Origin: Actinomadura physcomitrii
Lineage (GTDB): Bacteria > Actinomycetota > Actinomycetes > Streptosporangiales > Streptosporangiaceae
Reading direction: 5' to 3'
Length of the DNA: 64,000 bases
NCBI RefSeq assembly: GCF_008923205.2
Contig: NZ_WBMS02000015.1
Coordinates: 77,891-141,890, forward strand
The notes below the pieces were generated by a model. That model did no database searches and had not been told where the DNA came from. It worked only from the letters and a program-made list of their open reading frames with translations. The position numbers were made by a program, and so were the translations under genes. Below are positions 7,638 through 16,824 of this stretch, piece after piece (within the stretch, counting starts at the first letter, position 1; each line of letters begins with the position of its first letter).

Positions 7638-8579
7638 TCAACGGACGGTGGTGCCGGGTGGGGCCTCTAGGAGGGGCAGCTCGCGGCGGGTGGGGAGGCC
7701 CTCCCAGTCGCCGGGGGACGCCACGGCGAAGGCGCCGGTCGTGACGGCGCGGTTCAGGCGGGCGGGCAGGTCCAGGCCGTCGAGGACGCCGGACAGGTAG
7801 CCGGCGGTGAAGGCGTCCCCGGCACCGACCGTGTCGGCGACGGGGACGTCCAGTGCCGGTGCGCGGGCTTCGGTCTTGGGGGTGTGGGCGGTGGCGCCGT
7901 CCGCGCCGCGCTTGATGACGACGTCGGTCACGCCCGCGTCCAGCAGCGCCTTCACGCGGTCGCGTTCGGTCGCGGCGGGGGCGATCAGGTCCAGCTCGTC
8001 GTCCGAGGCGATCACGATCGACAGCCACGGGAGCAGGGGGCGCAGGACGTCCGAGGCCTCGGCGCGGCTCCAGAGGGACGCGCGGTGGTTGACGTCCAGG
8101 CAGACGCGCGTCCCGGCTTTGGAGGCGGCGGTGACCGCGGAGAGCACGGCGGCGGCGGGGCGCGGGCCGAGCGCCGGGGTGATGCCGGTGACGTGCAGGA
8201 TCCGCGGCCGGGGGTCCAGCGAAGGCAGGACGTCGTCCGGCGCGAGGAAGGACGCGGCGGACCCGGCGCGGTGGTAGATCACCCGGGTCAGGTCGGCCAC
8301 CCTCCGCTCGAACAGGATCAGCCCGGTCGGCCCGCGCTCGTCGGTGCGGGCGCGGGTGACGTCGACGCCCTCCGCCCGGAGCGTGCGCAGGACCAGCTCG
8401 CCGGTCTCGTCGTCGCCGACCAGGCCCGTCCAGCGGACGCGGTGGCCGAGCCGGGCCAGGCCGATCGCGACGTTGGACTCGGCGCCCGCGATGGACAGCC
8501 GCATCGTCCCGCCGAGCCTGACCGGGTCGAGCGCCCGCAGCGCGGCCATGGTCTCGCCGAACGTGGCGATGTCGATCAC
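7638..8579 (-). CDS. PfkB-family 2-keto-3-deoxy-sugar-acid kinase
   Basis: 313 aa; the GTG start overlaps the stop of the upstream aldolase gene (GTGA). The ribokinase fold is clear: IAGAESNVAIGLARLGH near the N-terminus (PfkB signature 1 region), and DTVGAGDAFTAGYL near the C-terminus with the catalytic Asp and anion hole. Next to a KDPG-type aldolase, phosphorylation of 2-keto-3-deoxygluconate or -galactonate is the likely reaction. Which epimer is used cannot be told from sequence; the galactonate-type dehydratase at 11920 favours KDGal. Confidence 0.82.
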   Translation of the reverse strand: MIDIATFGETMAALRALDPVRLGGTMRLSIAGAESNVAIGLARLGHRVRWTGLVGDDETGELVLRTLRAEGVDVTRARTDERGPTGLILFERRVADLTRVIYHRAGSAASFLAPDDVLPSLDPRPRILHVTGITPALGPRPAAAVLSAVTAASKAGTRVCLDVNHRASLWSRAEASDVLRPLLPWLSIVIASDDELDLIAPAATERDRVKALLDAGVTDVVIKRGADGATAHTPKTEARAPALDVPVADTVGAGDAFTAGYLSGVLDGLDLPARLNRAVTTGAFAVASPGDWEGLPTRRELPLLEAPPGTTVR

Positions 8580-9190
8580 AGGGCGTCCTTGAAGCGGCGG
8601 AACCGGGCCCGGAGCTCCCCGATGTCCCCTCCGCCAGGTGCGTCGCCGACCAGCGGGGAGCCGACGCCGACGGCGACGGCGCCCGCCGCCAGGTAGCCGG
8701 CGGCGGCCGCGGCGTCGACCCCGCCCACCGGCACGAACGGGACGCCAGGGAACGGATCGCGGAGCGCCCGCAGGTACGGGACGCCGCCGAGCGAGGCGGG
8801 GAACAGCTTGATCGCGGTCGCGCCCGCGTTCATGGCCGCCACGACCTCGGTCGGGGTCAACGCCCCGGCGAGGACGGGCGGCCCCCCGGCGGCGACGGCC
8901 TCGGTGAGCGCGGGCGTCACGAGGTAGGAGGCGCCCGCGTCGGCGGCCCGCGCCGCGTCGCCGGCGGTGAGGACGGTGCCCGCGCCCAGCCCGGCGTCCG
9001 CGCCGAGGGCTTCCCGCGCCCGGCGGATCACCCCGCACGCGTCCGGCGTCACGAGCGACACCTCGATCAGGTGGACGCCCTCCTCCGCCAGCGCGATCAC
9101 CGTGCGGAGCGCGGCATCGGCGTCGGTTCCCCGCACGATGGCCAGCAGCCGCCGGGACGCGAGCTCGTCCAGGAGGCTCGCCTCATCCAT
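8576..9190 (-). CDS. KDPG/KDPGal aldolase
   Basis: 204 aa from ATG 9190. It is a class I aldolase of the eda/dgoA family, with LIEVSLVTPDA holding the general-base Glu and AIKLFPASLGG holding the Schiff-base Lys. It splits 2-keto-3-deoxy-6-phosphogluconate (or -galactonate) to pyruvate and glyceraldehyde 3-phosphate. The start lies 8 bases inside the preceding dehydrogenase gene. I rejected an upstream extension to 9241 because it enters that gene and has no matching domain. Confidence 0.85.
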   Translation of the reverse strand: MDEASLLDELASRRLLAIVRGTDADAALRTVIALAEEGVHLIEVSLVTPDACGVIRRAREALGADAGLGAGTVLTAGDAARAADAGASYLVTPALTEAVAAGGPPVLAGALTPTEVVAAMNAGATAIKLFPASLGGVPYLRALRDPFPGVPFVPVGGVDAAAAAGYLAAGAVAVGVGSPLVGDAPGGGDIGELRARFRRFKDAL

Positions 9191-10235
9191 CGGTCGCCCC
9201 TTCCGTGAACGACAGCAGGATCTTGCTGGAGCGCTCGGCATCGGCCGCCTCCCGGAAGGCCGTCAGCGCGTCGTCCAGCGGGAAGACGGACGTGACGATC
9301 GGCGCGAACCGCTCCGCGTTCCGGCTCATGATCGACAGCGCCTCCGGCAGTTCGTGGTGGAAGCGGCTCGACCCCGTCATCGTCAGTTCCCGCGTGACGG
9401 CCAGGTGGAACGGGGCCGTGACGCCGCCGGACGGCAGGTGCCCCACGTTGACGACGGTCCCGCCCCGCCGCAGCGTCCCGATGGCGGACGCGAACCCCTG
9501 CGGCGACCCTGACGACTCGATCGCGATGTCGGCGGCCGGGATCGGCGCGCCGCCGTCCGCGCGGACGACGTGCGTCGCCCCCGCCTTGAGCGCCAGGTCG
9601 AGCGGACGGTCGAAGACGTCGGTCGCCGTGACCGTCCTCGCCCCCGAACTGCTCGCCATCGCGACGGCCAGCAGGCCGATGGGTCCGGCGCCCGTCACGA
9701 GGACGTCGGCGCCCTCCACCGGCACGCCGAGCCGCTCCAACCGCCTGAGCCCGTGCAGCGCCACCGACGCGGGCTCGGCGAGCGCGGCCGTCCGCATGTC
9801 GAGCCCGTCCGGGATCGGGACGAGCCGGTCCGCGGGGACGGCCAGCCGTTCGGCGAACCCGCCGTCGGTGTGCGGCATCCGGGCCGCGCTGCCCAGGTAG
9901 CGCAGGTCCTCGCAGAGGTTCTGGTCGCCGCGCAGGCAGTACCCGCACCGCCCGCACACCTGCGACGGATGCACCGCCACCCGGCTGCCGCGCGCCGGGC
10001 CCGACCCGTCGGCGGCGGGCTCGGCGACGACGCCGACGATCTCGTGCCCGAGCACCATCGGCGCCCGCAGCACGGACTCGCCGATCTGGCCGTCCTTCCA
10101 GTAGTGCACGTCGGATCCGCAGACCCCGCCGTAGACGACGGCGACGACCGCCTCGCCCGGCCGCGGCCCGGCCGCGGACCGCGTCTCGACCGTCAGCGTC
10201 CCGGGACCGGAGACGATGAGCGCCCTGGAGTCCAC
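9183..10235 (-). CDS. Zinc-dependent L-idonate 5-dehydrogenase-like enzyme
   Basis: 350 aa, GTG start. Medium-chain dehydrogenase with the catalytic zinc set (YGGVCGSDVHYWKDG, GHE) and the structural zinc cysteines in CGRCGYCLRGDQNLC. The nucleotide-binding loop is VTGAGPIGLLA. The CGSDVHYWKDGQIG segment resembles L-idonate 5-dehydrogenases, which interconvert L-idonate and 5-ketogluconate. It directly follows the SDR gene with no gap. Other sugar-acid or polyol substrates remain possible. Confidence 0.75.
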   Translation of the reverse strand: MDSRALIVSGPGTLTVETRSAAGPRPGEAVVAVVYGGVCGSDVHYWKDGQIGESVLRAPMVLGHEIVGVVAEPAADGSGPARGSRVAVHPSQVCGRCGYCLRGDQNLCEDLRYLGSAARMPHTDGGFAERLAVPADRLVPIPDGLDMRTAALAEPASVALHGLRRLERLGVPVEGADVLVTGAGPIGLLAVAMASSSGARTVTATDVFDRPLDLALKAGATHVVRADGGAPIPAADIAIESSGSPQGFASAIGTLRRGGTVVNVGHLPSGGVTAPFHLAVTRELTMTGSSRFHHELPEALSIMSRNAERFAPIVTSVFPLDDALTAFREAADAERSSKILLSFTEGATDG

Positions 10236-11051
10236 TCAGATCACCGCCGTCATTCCGCCGTCCACGTAGATCACCTGGCCGTTGACGAAGTCCGCCGCGG
10301 GCGAGGCGAGCCAGATCGCCGGGCCGACGACGTCCTCGACGCGACCCCAGCGCCCGCCCGGCGTGCGCTTGGTGATCCAGCCGCTGAACTCGGGGTCGGC
10401 GACCAGAGACGCGTTCAGGTCGGTGTCGATGTAGCCGGGCGCGAGCCCGTTGACCTGGATGCCGGACGGTGCCCACTCGGCGCACATGGCGCGGGTGAGC
10501 CCGGCCAGCCCGGTCTTCGCCGCCGCGTACGGGGCGGTGGTCGCGCGGACGAGCCGGCTCTGCACCGAGCAGATGTTGATGATCTTCCCGCTGCCGCGCG
10601 GGAGCATGTGCCGGGCGAGGGCGCGGCCGACGGTGAACCCGCCGGTCAGGTGGACGTCGAGCACGCGCTTCCAGTCGTCGACCGGCATCCCGGTGAGAGG
10701 GCCGCGGATCTGGACCCCGGCGTTGTTCACCAGGATGTCCGGGCAGCCGTGCGCGGCGACGATCTCCTCGCACGCACGCTCCGCCGCGTCCGGGTCGGTG
10801 ACGTCGAAGACGCTGAACCGGACGTCCCCGGCCGACCGGCCGGGGTCGTGGGCGACGATCTCCTCGCTCAGGGCGGCGGCGCTCCTCTCGAGCCGGGACG
10901 CGTCGCGGCCGTTCAGCACGACGCGCGCCCCCGCGAGCGCGTAGCCGCGCGCGATGGCGAGGCCGATGCCGCGGCCGGATCCGGTCACCAGTGCGAGCCG
11001 GCCGGCCAGGGTGAATGTGGGCAGGGGCGTGGTGGCGGGGGGAACGGGCAC
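10236..11051 (-). CDS. Gluconate 5-dehydrogenase-like SDR
   Basis: 271 aa classical short-chain dehydrogenase. It shows TGSGRGIG for cofactor binding, NNAG, the catalytic Ser in NICSVQS and Tyr-Lys in PYAAAK, and a C-terminal FVNGQVIYVDGG. Family resemblance is to gluconate 5-dehydrogenases (idnO type), which reduce 5-ketogluconate to gluconate. That pairs well with the idonate-type dehydrogenase immediately downstream. It begins one base after the stop of the regulator gene. Confidence 0.75.
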   Translation of the reverse strand: MPVPPATTPLPTFTLAGRLALVTGSGRGIGLAIARGYALAGARVVLNGRDASRLERSAAALSEEIVAHDPGRSAGDVRFSVFDVTDPDAAERACEEIVAAHGCPDILVNNAGVQIRGPLTGMPVDDWKRVLDVHLTGGFTVGRALARHMLPRGSGKIINICSVQSRLVRATTAPYAAAKTGLAGLTRAMCAEWAPSGIQVNGLAPGYIDTDLNASLVADPEFSGWITKRTPGGRWGRVEDVVGPAIWLASPAADFVNGQVIYVDGGMTAVI

Positions 11052-11052
11052 G

Positions 11053-11787
11053 TCAGCGCTCCAATGCCGGGTCTTCGTCGAGCACTTCCACGCGGGTCGC
11101 GCGGACCAGCGAAAGGGCCGCGGCCTCCGCGGCCTCCGGGTCGGTGGCCGCGATGGCCTGGATGACGCTCTCGTGCCGGTCGAGCGAGGCCGCGGTGTCG
11201 CTGGTGAACAGCTGCCGCCGGTCGGAGTACCGGGCGTGCAGCGTGGCGATGAGGGTCTGGACGAGCTGGCTGAAGACGGCGTTGGCGGCGCCCTCCAGCA
11301 TCGTGTGGTGGAAGCGGGTGTCGGCCGCCACGAACGCGACGCGGTTGCGCTGCTCGTAGGCGTCGCGCATCCCTGCCAGGTGCTCGTGGAGGTCGCCGGT
11401 CAGGTCCGCGCCGCCGTGCCGGGCGGCGATCTTCGCGGCGGCGGGCTCCACCGCCTCGCGCAGCGCCATCAGCTCCTTCAGCTGGACGTCGGCGTCGGGG
11501 CCGTCCGCCCGCCAGGCGATGACCTGCGGGTTGAGCAGCGCCCACCGCGCCTGCGGCTGGACGGTCGTGCCGACCTTGTGCCGGGCGCGGACCATGCCGA
11601 GCACTTCGAGAGTGCGCAGCGCCTCGCGGACGACCGGCCGGGACACCTCGTACTCGGCGCCGATCTGCTCGGGGGAGATGACTTCGCCCACGGGGAGGTC
11701 GCCGTGCGCGATCCGCGTCCCGAGCGCGTCCACCAGCTGCGCGTGCAGGCCGTTCGGCCGTGCTCCTGTCGATCCGAGGGACGTCAC
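11053..11787 (-). CDS. GntR/FadR-family transcriptional regulator
   Basis: 244 aa. An N-terminal winged helix (ISPEQIGAEYEVSRPVVREALRTLEVLGMV) is followed by an FCD ligand-binding domain with the usual helical repeats and metal/carboxylate-binding histidines. FCD regulators of sugar-acid operons usually repress and are released by a pathway acid. It heads the minus-strand operon and faces the plus-strand operon, and an 18-bp palindrome lies between them at 11881-11898. It probably controls both directions. Confidence 0.82.
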   Translation of the reverse strand: MTSLGSTGARPNGLHAQLVDALGTRIAHGDLPVGEVISPEQIGAEYEVSRPVVREALRTLEVLGMVRARHKVGTTVQPQARWALLNPQVIAWRADGPDADVQLKELMALREAVEPAAAKIAARHGGADLTGDLHEHLAGMRDAYEQRNRVAFVAADTRFHHTMLEGAANAVFSQLVQTLIATLHARYSDRRQLFTSDTAASLDRHESVIQAIAATDPEAAEAAALSLVRATRVEVLDEDPALER

Positions 11788-11862
11788 CGTCGGCTCCTGG
11801 GGGCTGGTCGGGGGAACAGGGGGCGAACAGGGACGACGCTACTTCCCGGTTTGGACAAAGCC

Positions 11863-11898
11863 TTGACCTTCTCTCACTCAAGTATGATTATTCATACT
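11863..11898 (+). promoter_or_regulatory. Promoter with overlapping 18-bp operator palindrome
   Basis: AGTATGA-TTAT-TCATACT at 11881-11898 is a perfect 7-bp inverted repeat, strikingly AT-rich for this DNA. TTGACC at 11863 and GATTAT at 11886, 17 bases apart, make a plausible promoter whose -10 lies in the palindrome. A dimeric GntR/FCD repressor bound here would block RNA polymerase. Confidence 0.6.
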
Positions 11899-11919
11899 AT
11901 AGCGCAACGGGTGGGAGAG

Positions 11920-13077
11920 ATGGTGCGGATCAGTGCGGTGGAGGCGTTCCTCGTGGCGCCCCGGTGGATGTTCGTCAAGGTGTCGACCGACGCCGGGATC
12001 GACGGGTGGGGCGAGGGAACCCTCGAAGGCCACGCCGGCGTCGTCCGGGCGGCCGTCGACGCCCTGGCGCCGGCGCTGCTCGGCACCGACCCGCTGCGCA
12101 TCGAGGACCACTGGCAGCGGCTCACGAAGGGCGGCTTCTACCGGGGCGGGCCCGTGCTCTCCTCCGCCGTGTCCGGGATCGACCAGGCGCTGTGGGACAT
12201 CGCGGGCAAGGCACACGGCGCGCCCGTCCACCAGCTGCTCGGCGGCCCCGTGCGCGACCGCGTGCGGGTGTACGGGTGGATCGGCGGGGACCGTCCCGCC
12301 GACGTCGCCGCCGCGGCGCGGGCCCAGCGCGAGGCCGGGCTCACGGCGATCAAGATGAACGCGAGCGCCCAGCTCGGCCCGCTGCCGTCCGCCGCCGAGA
12401 CCGCGGAGATCGTCGAGCGGGCGCGGCTCGTCCGGGACGCGCTCGGCGACGGCCTCGACTTCGCGGTCGACTTCCACGGCCGGGTGTCGGCCGCCGCGGC
12501 GAAGCGGCTCATCCCGGAGCTGGAGCCGTACCGCCCGCTCTTCGTCGAGGAGCCGGTGACACCCGAGAACGGCCACGCCAACCTGCGGAGGCTCGTCGAG
12601 TCGTCGGCCACGCCGATCGCGACCGGCGAGCGCCTCTACTCGCGCTGGGACTTCCTGCCCGTGCTCGAGGCGGGCGTCCGGGTGGTGCAGCCGGACGTGT
12701 CCCACGCCGGCGGCATCTCCGAGGTGCGGCGCATCGCCTCGCTCGCCGAGACGTTCGGCGCCGTCCTCGCCCCGCACTGCCCCCTCGGCCCGCTCGCCCT
12801 CGCCGCGTGCCTCCAGGTCGACCTCGCCGCCCCGAACTTCCTCATCCAAGAGCAGTCGCTCGGCATCCACTACCACGACGGCGGCGGCGCCGAGCTCTTC
12901 GACTACATCGAGAACCCCGAGCACTTCCGCTTCGACGAGGGCGCGATCACCGCCCCGCCGCTGCCCGGCCTCGGCGTCGCCGTCGACGAGGCGGCGGTGC
13001 GGCGCGCGGCCTCGCGGGGCCACGCCTGGCGGACACCCCTCTGGAAGCACGCCGACGGCTCCTTCGCCGAGTGGTGA
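11920..13077 (+). CDS. D-galactonate dehydratase-type enolase-superfamily enzyme
   Basis: 385 aa; ATG 11920 chosen, with GTG 11923 also possible. It belongs to the mandelate racemase/muconate lactonizing family. Metal ligands appear in FAVDFHGR, LFVEEPVTPEN and ATGERLYSRWDF, and the catalytic His in LAPHCPLGPLA. The overall pattern is that of galactonate dehydratases (dgoD), which convert D-galactonate to 2-keto-3-deoxygalactonate, the natural feed for the kinase/aldolase pair on the other strand. Other sugar acids are possible in this family. Confidence 0.8.
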   Translation: MVRISAVEAFLVAPRWMFVKVSTDAGIDGWGEGTLEGHAGVVRAAVDALAPALLGTDPLRIEDHWQRLTKGGFYRGGPVLSSAVSGIDQALWDIAGKAHGAPVHQLLGGPVRDRVRVYGWIGGDRPADVAAAARAQREAGLTAIKMNASAQLGPLPSAAETAEIVERARLVRDALGDGLDFAVDFHGRVSAAAAKRLIPELEPYRPLFVEEPVTPENGHANLRRLVESSATPIATGERLYSRWDFLPVLEAGVRVVQPDVSHAGGISEVRRIASLAETFGAVLAPHCPLGPLALAACLQVDLAAPNFLIQEQSLGIHYHDGGGAELFDYIENPEHFRFDEGAITAPPLPGLGVAVDEAAVRRAASRGHAWRTPLWKHADGSFAEW

Positions 13078-13150
13078 GGCGACGTCCCCACCCCGACCGA
13101 CTTCACCTCATCTCGTGCGCCGTGCGCACACGACACCCCCAAGGAGAACC

Positions 13151-14281
13151 ATGTTGAAGAGCCGCCTGATGCGCGCCGGCGCGACGGCCTCGGCCCTCGC
13201 CGTGCTCGGCCTGTCCGCGTGCAGCTCGGCCGGAGGCGACGACAGCGTCAAGTCCGCCGGCGACGCCGCCGCCAAGCTCCAGGGCTCGGTCGCGTTCAAC
13301 GACCCGCAGCTCAAGGAGCTGGAGGGCAAGATCACGGACGCGCTGAAGGGCAAGGACCTGAAGGACGTCCGCGTTGCGATGGTGATCAACAGCCCGTCCG
13401 CGTACTGGACCGAGGGCCAGAAGGGCATGGAGAACGCCGCCAAGAACCTCGGCGTCAAGGCGGAGTTCCAGGCCCCGGCGGGCGGCGACCTGAACCAGCA
13501 GCTGTCCATCCTCGACACCCTGCGCTCCGACAAGATCGACGGGTACACGCTGTCCGCGGTCGACCCGTCCGCCGTGAAGGGCCCGGTCAACGCCGCCCAG
13601 AAGGCGGGCATCAGCGTCGTCGCGATCGACTCCCCGCTCGCCGGGACCACCGACCCCACGGTCTACCTCGGCACCCCCAACACCGACGCCGGCCAGCAGG
13701 CCGGCACGGCGATGAAGACCCTGCTCGGCGGCAAGGGCGAGGTCGCGATCCTCACCGGCTCGCTGACGGCCGCCAACGCCGTGCAGCGCATCGCCGGGTT
13801 CAAGAAGGCCGTCGAGGGCAGCGGCATCAAGATCGTCGACACGCTCAACGACGACGCCGACCCGTCCAAGGCCCTGTCCAACGCGCAGACGGCGCTCCAG
13901 GCCAACCCGAACCTGAAGGGCATCTACACGGTCTGGTCGTACGACGGGCCGGCCGCGGGGCAGGCGGTGAAGGGCGCCGGCAAGTCCGGCGCGGTGAAGA
14001 TCGTCGCGGACGACGCGGAGCCGAAGACGGTCGAGTTCGTCAAGAGCGGCGTCGTCCAGGCGATGATCCTCCAGCGGCCGTACCAGCAGGGCTACATGGG
14101 CGTGTACCTGCTCACCGCCATGAAGGTCCTCGGCAAGGACGCGACGATGAAGCTCGTCCAGCCCTACCTGGTCGACAAGGACGGCGCCTCCACGCTCAAC
14201 TCCGGCATCGGCCTGGTCACCAAGGCGAACCTGTCCCAGTACCTCGACGACCTCGCCAAGCTGGGCGTGACGGCCAAGTGA
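13151..14281 (+). CDS. Sugar ABC transporter substrate-binding lipoprotein
   Basis: 376 aa with AAGGAGAACC before ATG. The signal peptide ends in the lipobox LSAC (Cys24), so the protein is anchored outside the membrane. The mature part is a periplasmic-binding-protein type 1 (ribose/xylose-like) fold (VAMVINSPSAYWTEGQKGM, then DTLRSDKIDGYTLSAVD). It delivers a monosaccharide to the ATPase and permease encoded next. Its stop overlaps the ATPase start. Confidence 0.85.
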   Translation: MLKSRLMRAGATASALAVLGLSACSSAGGDDSVKSAGDAAAKLQGSVAFNDPQLKELEGKITDALKGKDLKDVRVAMVINSPSAYWTEGQKGMENAAKNLGVKAEFQAPAGGDLNQQLSILDTLRSDKIDGYTLSAVDPSAVKGPVNAAQKAGISVVAIDSPLAGTTDPTVYLGTPNTDAGQQAGTAMKTLLGGKGEVAILTGSLTAANAVQRIAGFKKAVEGSGIKIVDTLNDDADPSKALSNAQTALQANPNLKGIYTVWSYDGPAAGQAVKGAGKSGAVKIVADDAEPKTVEFVKSGVVQAMILQRPYQQGYMGVYLLTAMKVLGKDATMKLVQPYLVDKDGASTLNSGIGLVTKANLSQYLDDLAKLGVTAK

Positions 14282-15792
14282 CCGGAACCTCCCCCGCCGC
14301 CTCGGTCGAGGTGGCGGGCGTCCGGAAGACCTACGGCCCCGTCGAGGTGCTGCGGGTCGACGACCTGCGGCTGCGCGGCGGTGAGGTGGTCGCCCTGGTC
14401 GGCGAGAACGGCGCCGGCAAGTCGACGCTGATCAGCATCATCACCGGCATCACCGCCGCCACGTCCGGCGAGGTCAGGATCGGCGGCACGGCGCTGAAGA
14501 ACGGCGACCCCGCGCACGCGCAGGAGCTCGGCGTCGCCACCGTGTCGCAGGAGTTCCCGCTCGTCGGGCAGCTGTCGGCGGCGGAGAACCTGATGCTCGG
14601 CCGGCGCGCCGGGGGCGGCCGGGTCGTCTACGACCGCCGCGCCACCGAGCGCGCCGCCACCGCGCTGCTGGAGCGGCTCGACTTCAGCGTCCCGGTCGAC
14701 CGGCCGCTGTCGCGGCTGTCGGTCGCGCAGCAGCAGCTCATCGAGATCGCCAAGGCGCTCGGGCGGGACCCGTCCGTCCTCGTCCTGGACGAGCCGACGT
14801 CCGCGCTCGGCCCGGTCGAGTCGCAGCGGGTGCTGGACTCGGCACGCGAGCTGGCCGCGCGGGGCCGCGTCGTGGTGTTCATCGGCCACCGGCTCGACGA
14901 GGTCCAGCAGGTCGCCGACCGCGTCCTCGTGCTGCGCAACGGCCGCCTCGTCGCCGACCTGGCGCCGGAGGAGGCGACGCAGGAGGCGATGATCCGCGCC
15001 ATGGTCGGCGCCGAGCTGACCGACCTCGTCGGGGAACTCCCGCAGCTCGCCGCCGGTGCCGAGCCGGTGCTGCGGGTGGACGGCCTGACCGCCGCCGGGA
15101 TCGGCCCGATCGACCTGCGCGTCGGGCGCGGCGAGATCCTCGGCGTCGCCGGGCTGATGGGCTCCGGCCGGAGCCGCCTCGTCCACGCGCTGATGGGCGC
15201 GATCCCGCTCGGCGGCGGGTCGATGCGGCTGGACGGCGAGCCCTACGCGCCCCGCCACCCGGCGGACGCGGTCGCCGCGGGCGTGGGCCTCATCCCCGAG
15301 GACCGCAAGCACCAGTCGCTGCTGCTGGACGCCCCCGTCCGGTGGAACATCTCGCTCGCCGCCCTCCCGCGGCTCGCCCGCTTCCGGCTCGGCCTGTCGC
15401 CGCGCTCGGAACGGAAGTTCACCGAGGAGATACGGCAGTCGGTCAAGGTGCGGTGCGCGTCGCAGGAGCAGCCCATCCGCACGCTGTCCGGCGGGAACCA
15501 GCAGCGCGCCATCTTCGGCCGCTGGCTCGCCAACCGCCCGAAGCTCCTGCTCCTCGACGAGCCCACCCGCGGCGTGGACGTCGGCGCGAAGGCCGAGATC
15601 TACCGGCTCATCGAGCGGTCCGCGCAGGAGGGCGCGGCCGTCGTCGTCGCCTCGTCCGAGCTGGAGGAACTGATGGAACTGACCCACCGCACGGTGGTGC
15701 TGGCCCGCGGCCGGCTCGTCACCACGGTCAGCCGGGCCGACTACAGCAAGCAGACGCTCATGGCCGCGGCCAACGACCTTCCGGAGAGCTGA
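14278..15792 (+). CDS. Sugar ABC transporter ATP-binding protein (RbsA type)
   Basis: 504 aa from GTG 14278 (GTGA overlap with the binding-protein gene). Two fused nucleotide-binding domains are present. The first has Walker A GENGAGKST and LVLDEPTSALG. The second has the degenerate loop GLMGSGRSR usual in RbsA/XylG proteins, signature LSGGNQQRAIFGRWL and LLLLDEPTRGVDVGAKAEIY. It powers carbohydrate uptake of the CUT2 class. Confidence 0.87.
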   Translation: MTGTSPAASVEVAGVRKTYGPVEVLRVDDLRLRGGEVVALVGENGAGKSTLISIITGITAATSGEVRIGGTALKNGDPAHAQELGVATVSQEFPLVGQLSAAENLMLGRRAGGGRVVYDRRATERAATALLERLDFSVPVDRPLSRLSVAQQQLIEIAKALGRDPSVLVLDEPTSALGPVESQRVLDSARELAARGRVVVFIGHRLDEVQQVADRVLVLRNGRLVADLAPEEATQEAMIRAMVGAELTDLVGELPQLAAGAEPVLRVDGLTAAGIGPIDLRVGRGEILGVAGLMGSGRSRLVHALMGAIPLGGGSMRLDGEPYAPRHPADAVAAGVGLIPEDRKHQSLLLDAPVRWNISLAALPRLARFRLGLSPRSERKFTEEIRQSVKVRCASQEQPIRTLSGGNQQRAIFGRWLANRPKLLLLDEPTRGVDVGAKAEIYRLIERSAQEGAAVVVASSELEELMELTHRTVVLARGRLVTTVSRADYSKQTLMAAANDLPES

Positions 15793-15795
15793 GCA

Positions 15796-16824
15796 GTGGC
15801 ACGTACGACAACCGGTCCGGTCAAGCGGCAGGACGCGGATGAGCCGCCCGCCGGGGAGCGGGCACCGTCCGCCCTGACCGAGTTCCTCCGCAACCAGGAG
15901 ATCGGCGTCGTCGCGGCGGTCGCCGTCCTCGTGGTGGCGTTCTCGCTGGCCAACGGCAACTTCGCGAGCGTCTCCAACATGCAGACGATGGGCGTGGACC
16001 TCGCCCAGTACGGGCTGCTCGCGCTCGGCGTCAGCTTCGTCATGCTGACCGGCGGCATCGACCTGTCCATCGGGTCGGTGGTAGCGTTCTCCGCCGTCTG
16101 GGGGGCGTGGCTGAACGTCCACGTCGGCCTACCGGGGGCGCTCGCCATCGCCGTCGTGCTCGGGACGGGCGCGCTCATCGGCCTCGCCCACGGGTTCGCC
16201 GTGACCGTCATCCGCGTGCCGCCGTTCGTGACCACGCTGGTCACGCTCGTGGCGGCCCGCGGCGCGGCGCTGGCGATCACCAAGGGGTTCCCGATCGACG
16301 GCGTCGGCACGTCGTTCTCCAACCTCGCGCAGCTGCGGCTCGCGAGCATCCCGGTGCCCGCGCTGCTCTTCGCCGGCGCCTGCGTCATCGCCTGGTTCTT
16401 CCTCGAACGGACCTACATCGGCCGCCAGGTCTACGCCGTCGGCGGCAACGCGGAGGCCGCGCGCCTCGCCGGCATCCGCACCGAGCGCCGCGTCGTGCTC
16501 GCCTACATCGTCAGCGGCGTGTGCGCGGCGGCGGTCGGCGTCCTCGTCACCGGGCGGCTCGGCGTCGGCCAGCCCAGCATCGGCAACGGCTGGGAGCTGA
16601 ACGCCATCGCCGCCGCCGTCATCGGCGGCATCAGCCTGACCGGCGGCAGCGGCCGGGTCCTCGGCGTCGCGTTCGGCGCGATCCTGCTCGTCTGCATCAA
16701 CAGCGGGCTGGTCATCATGCACGTCTCGCCCTACTACCAGCAGATCGTCCTCGGCGCGGTGCTCGCCGTCGCCATCGTCACCGACCGGCTGCGCGCACGG
16801 TCGAGCGAAAGGAGACAGCGTTGA
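15796..16824 (+). CDS. Sugar ABC transporter permease (RbsC type)
   Basis: 342 aa, GTG start 3 bases after the ATPase stop. It has eight to ten hydrophobic segments and the family stretch FVMLTGGIDLSIGSVVAFSA. The later AVGGNAEAARLAGI segment is the EAA-like loop contacting the ATPase. It forms the membrane channel of the CUT2 importer. The stop overlaps the TTG start of the secreted glycosidase, so import and hydrolysis genes share a transcript. Confidence 0.87.
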   Translation: MARTTTGPVKRQDADEPPAGERAPSALTEFLRNQEIGVVAAVAVLVVAFSLANGNFASVSNMQTMGVDLAQYGLLALGVSFVMLTGGIDLSIGSVVAFSAVWGAWLNVHVGLPGALAIAVVLGTGALIGLAHGFAVTVIRVPPFVTTLVTLVAARGAALAITKGFPIDGVGTSFSNLAQLRLASIPVPALLFAGACVIAWFFLERTYIGRQVYAVGGNAEAARLAGIRTERRVVLAYIVSGVCAAAVGVLVTGRLGVGQPSIGNGWELNAIAAAVIGGISLTGGSGRVLGVAFGAILLVCINSGLVIMHVSPYYQQIVLGAVLAVAIVTDRLRARSSERRQR

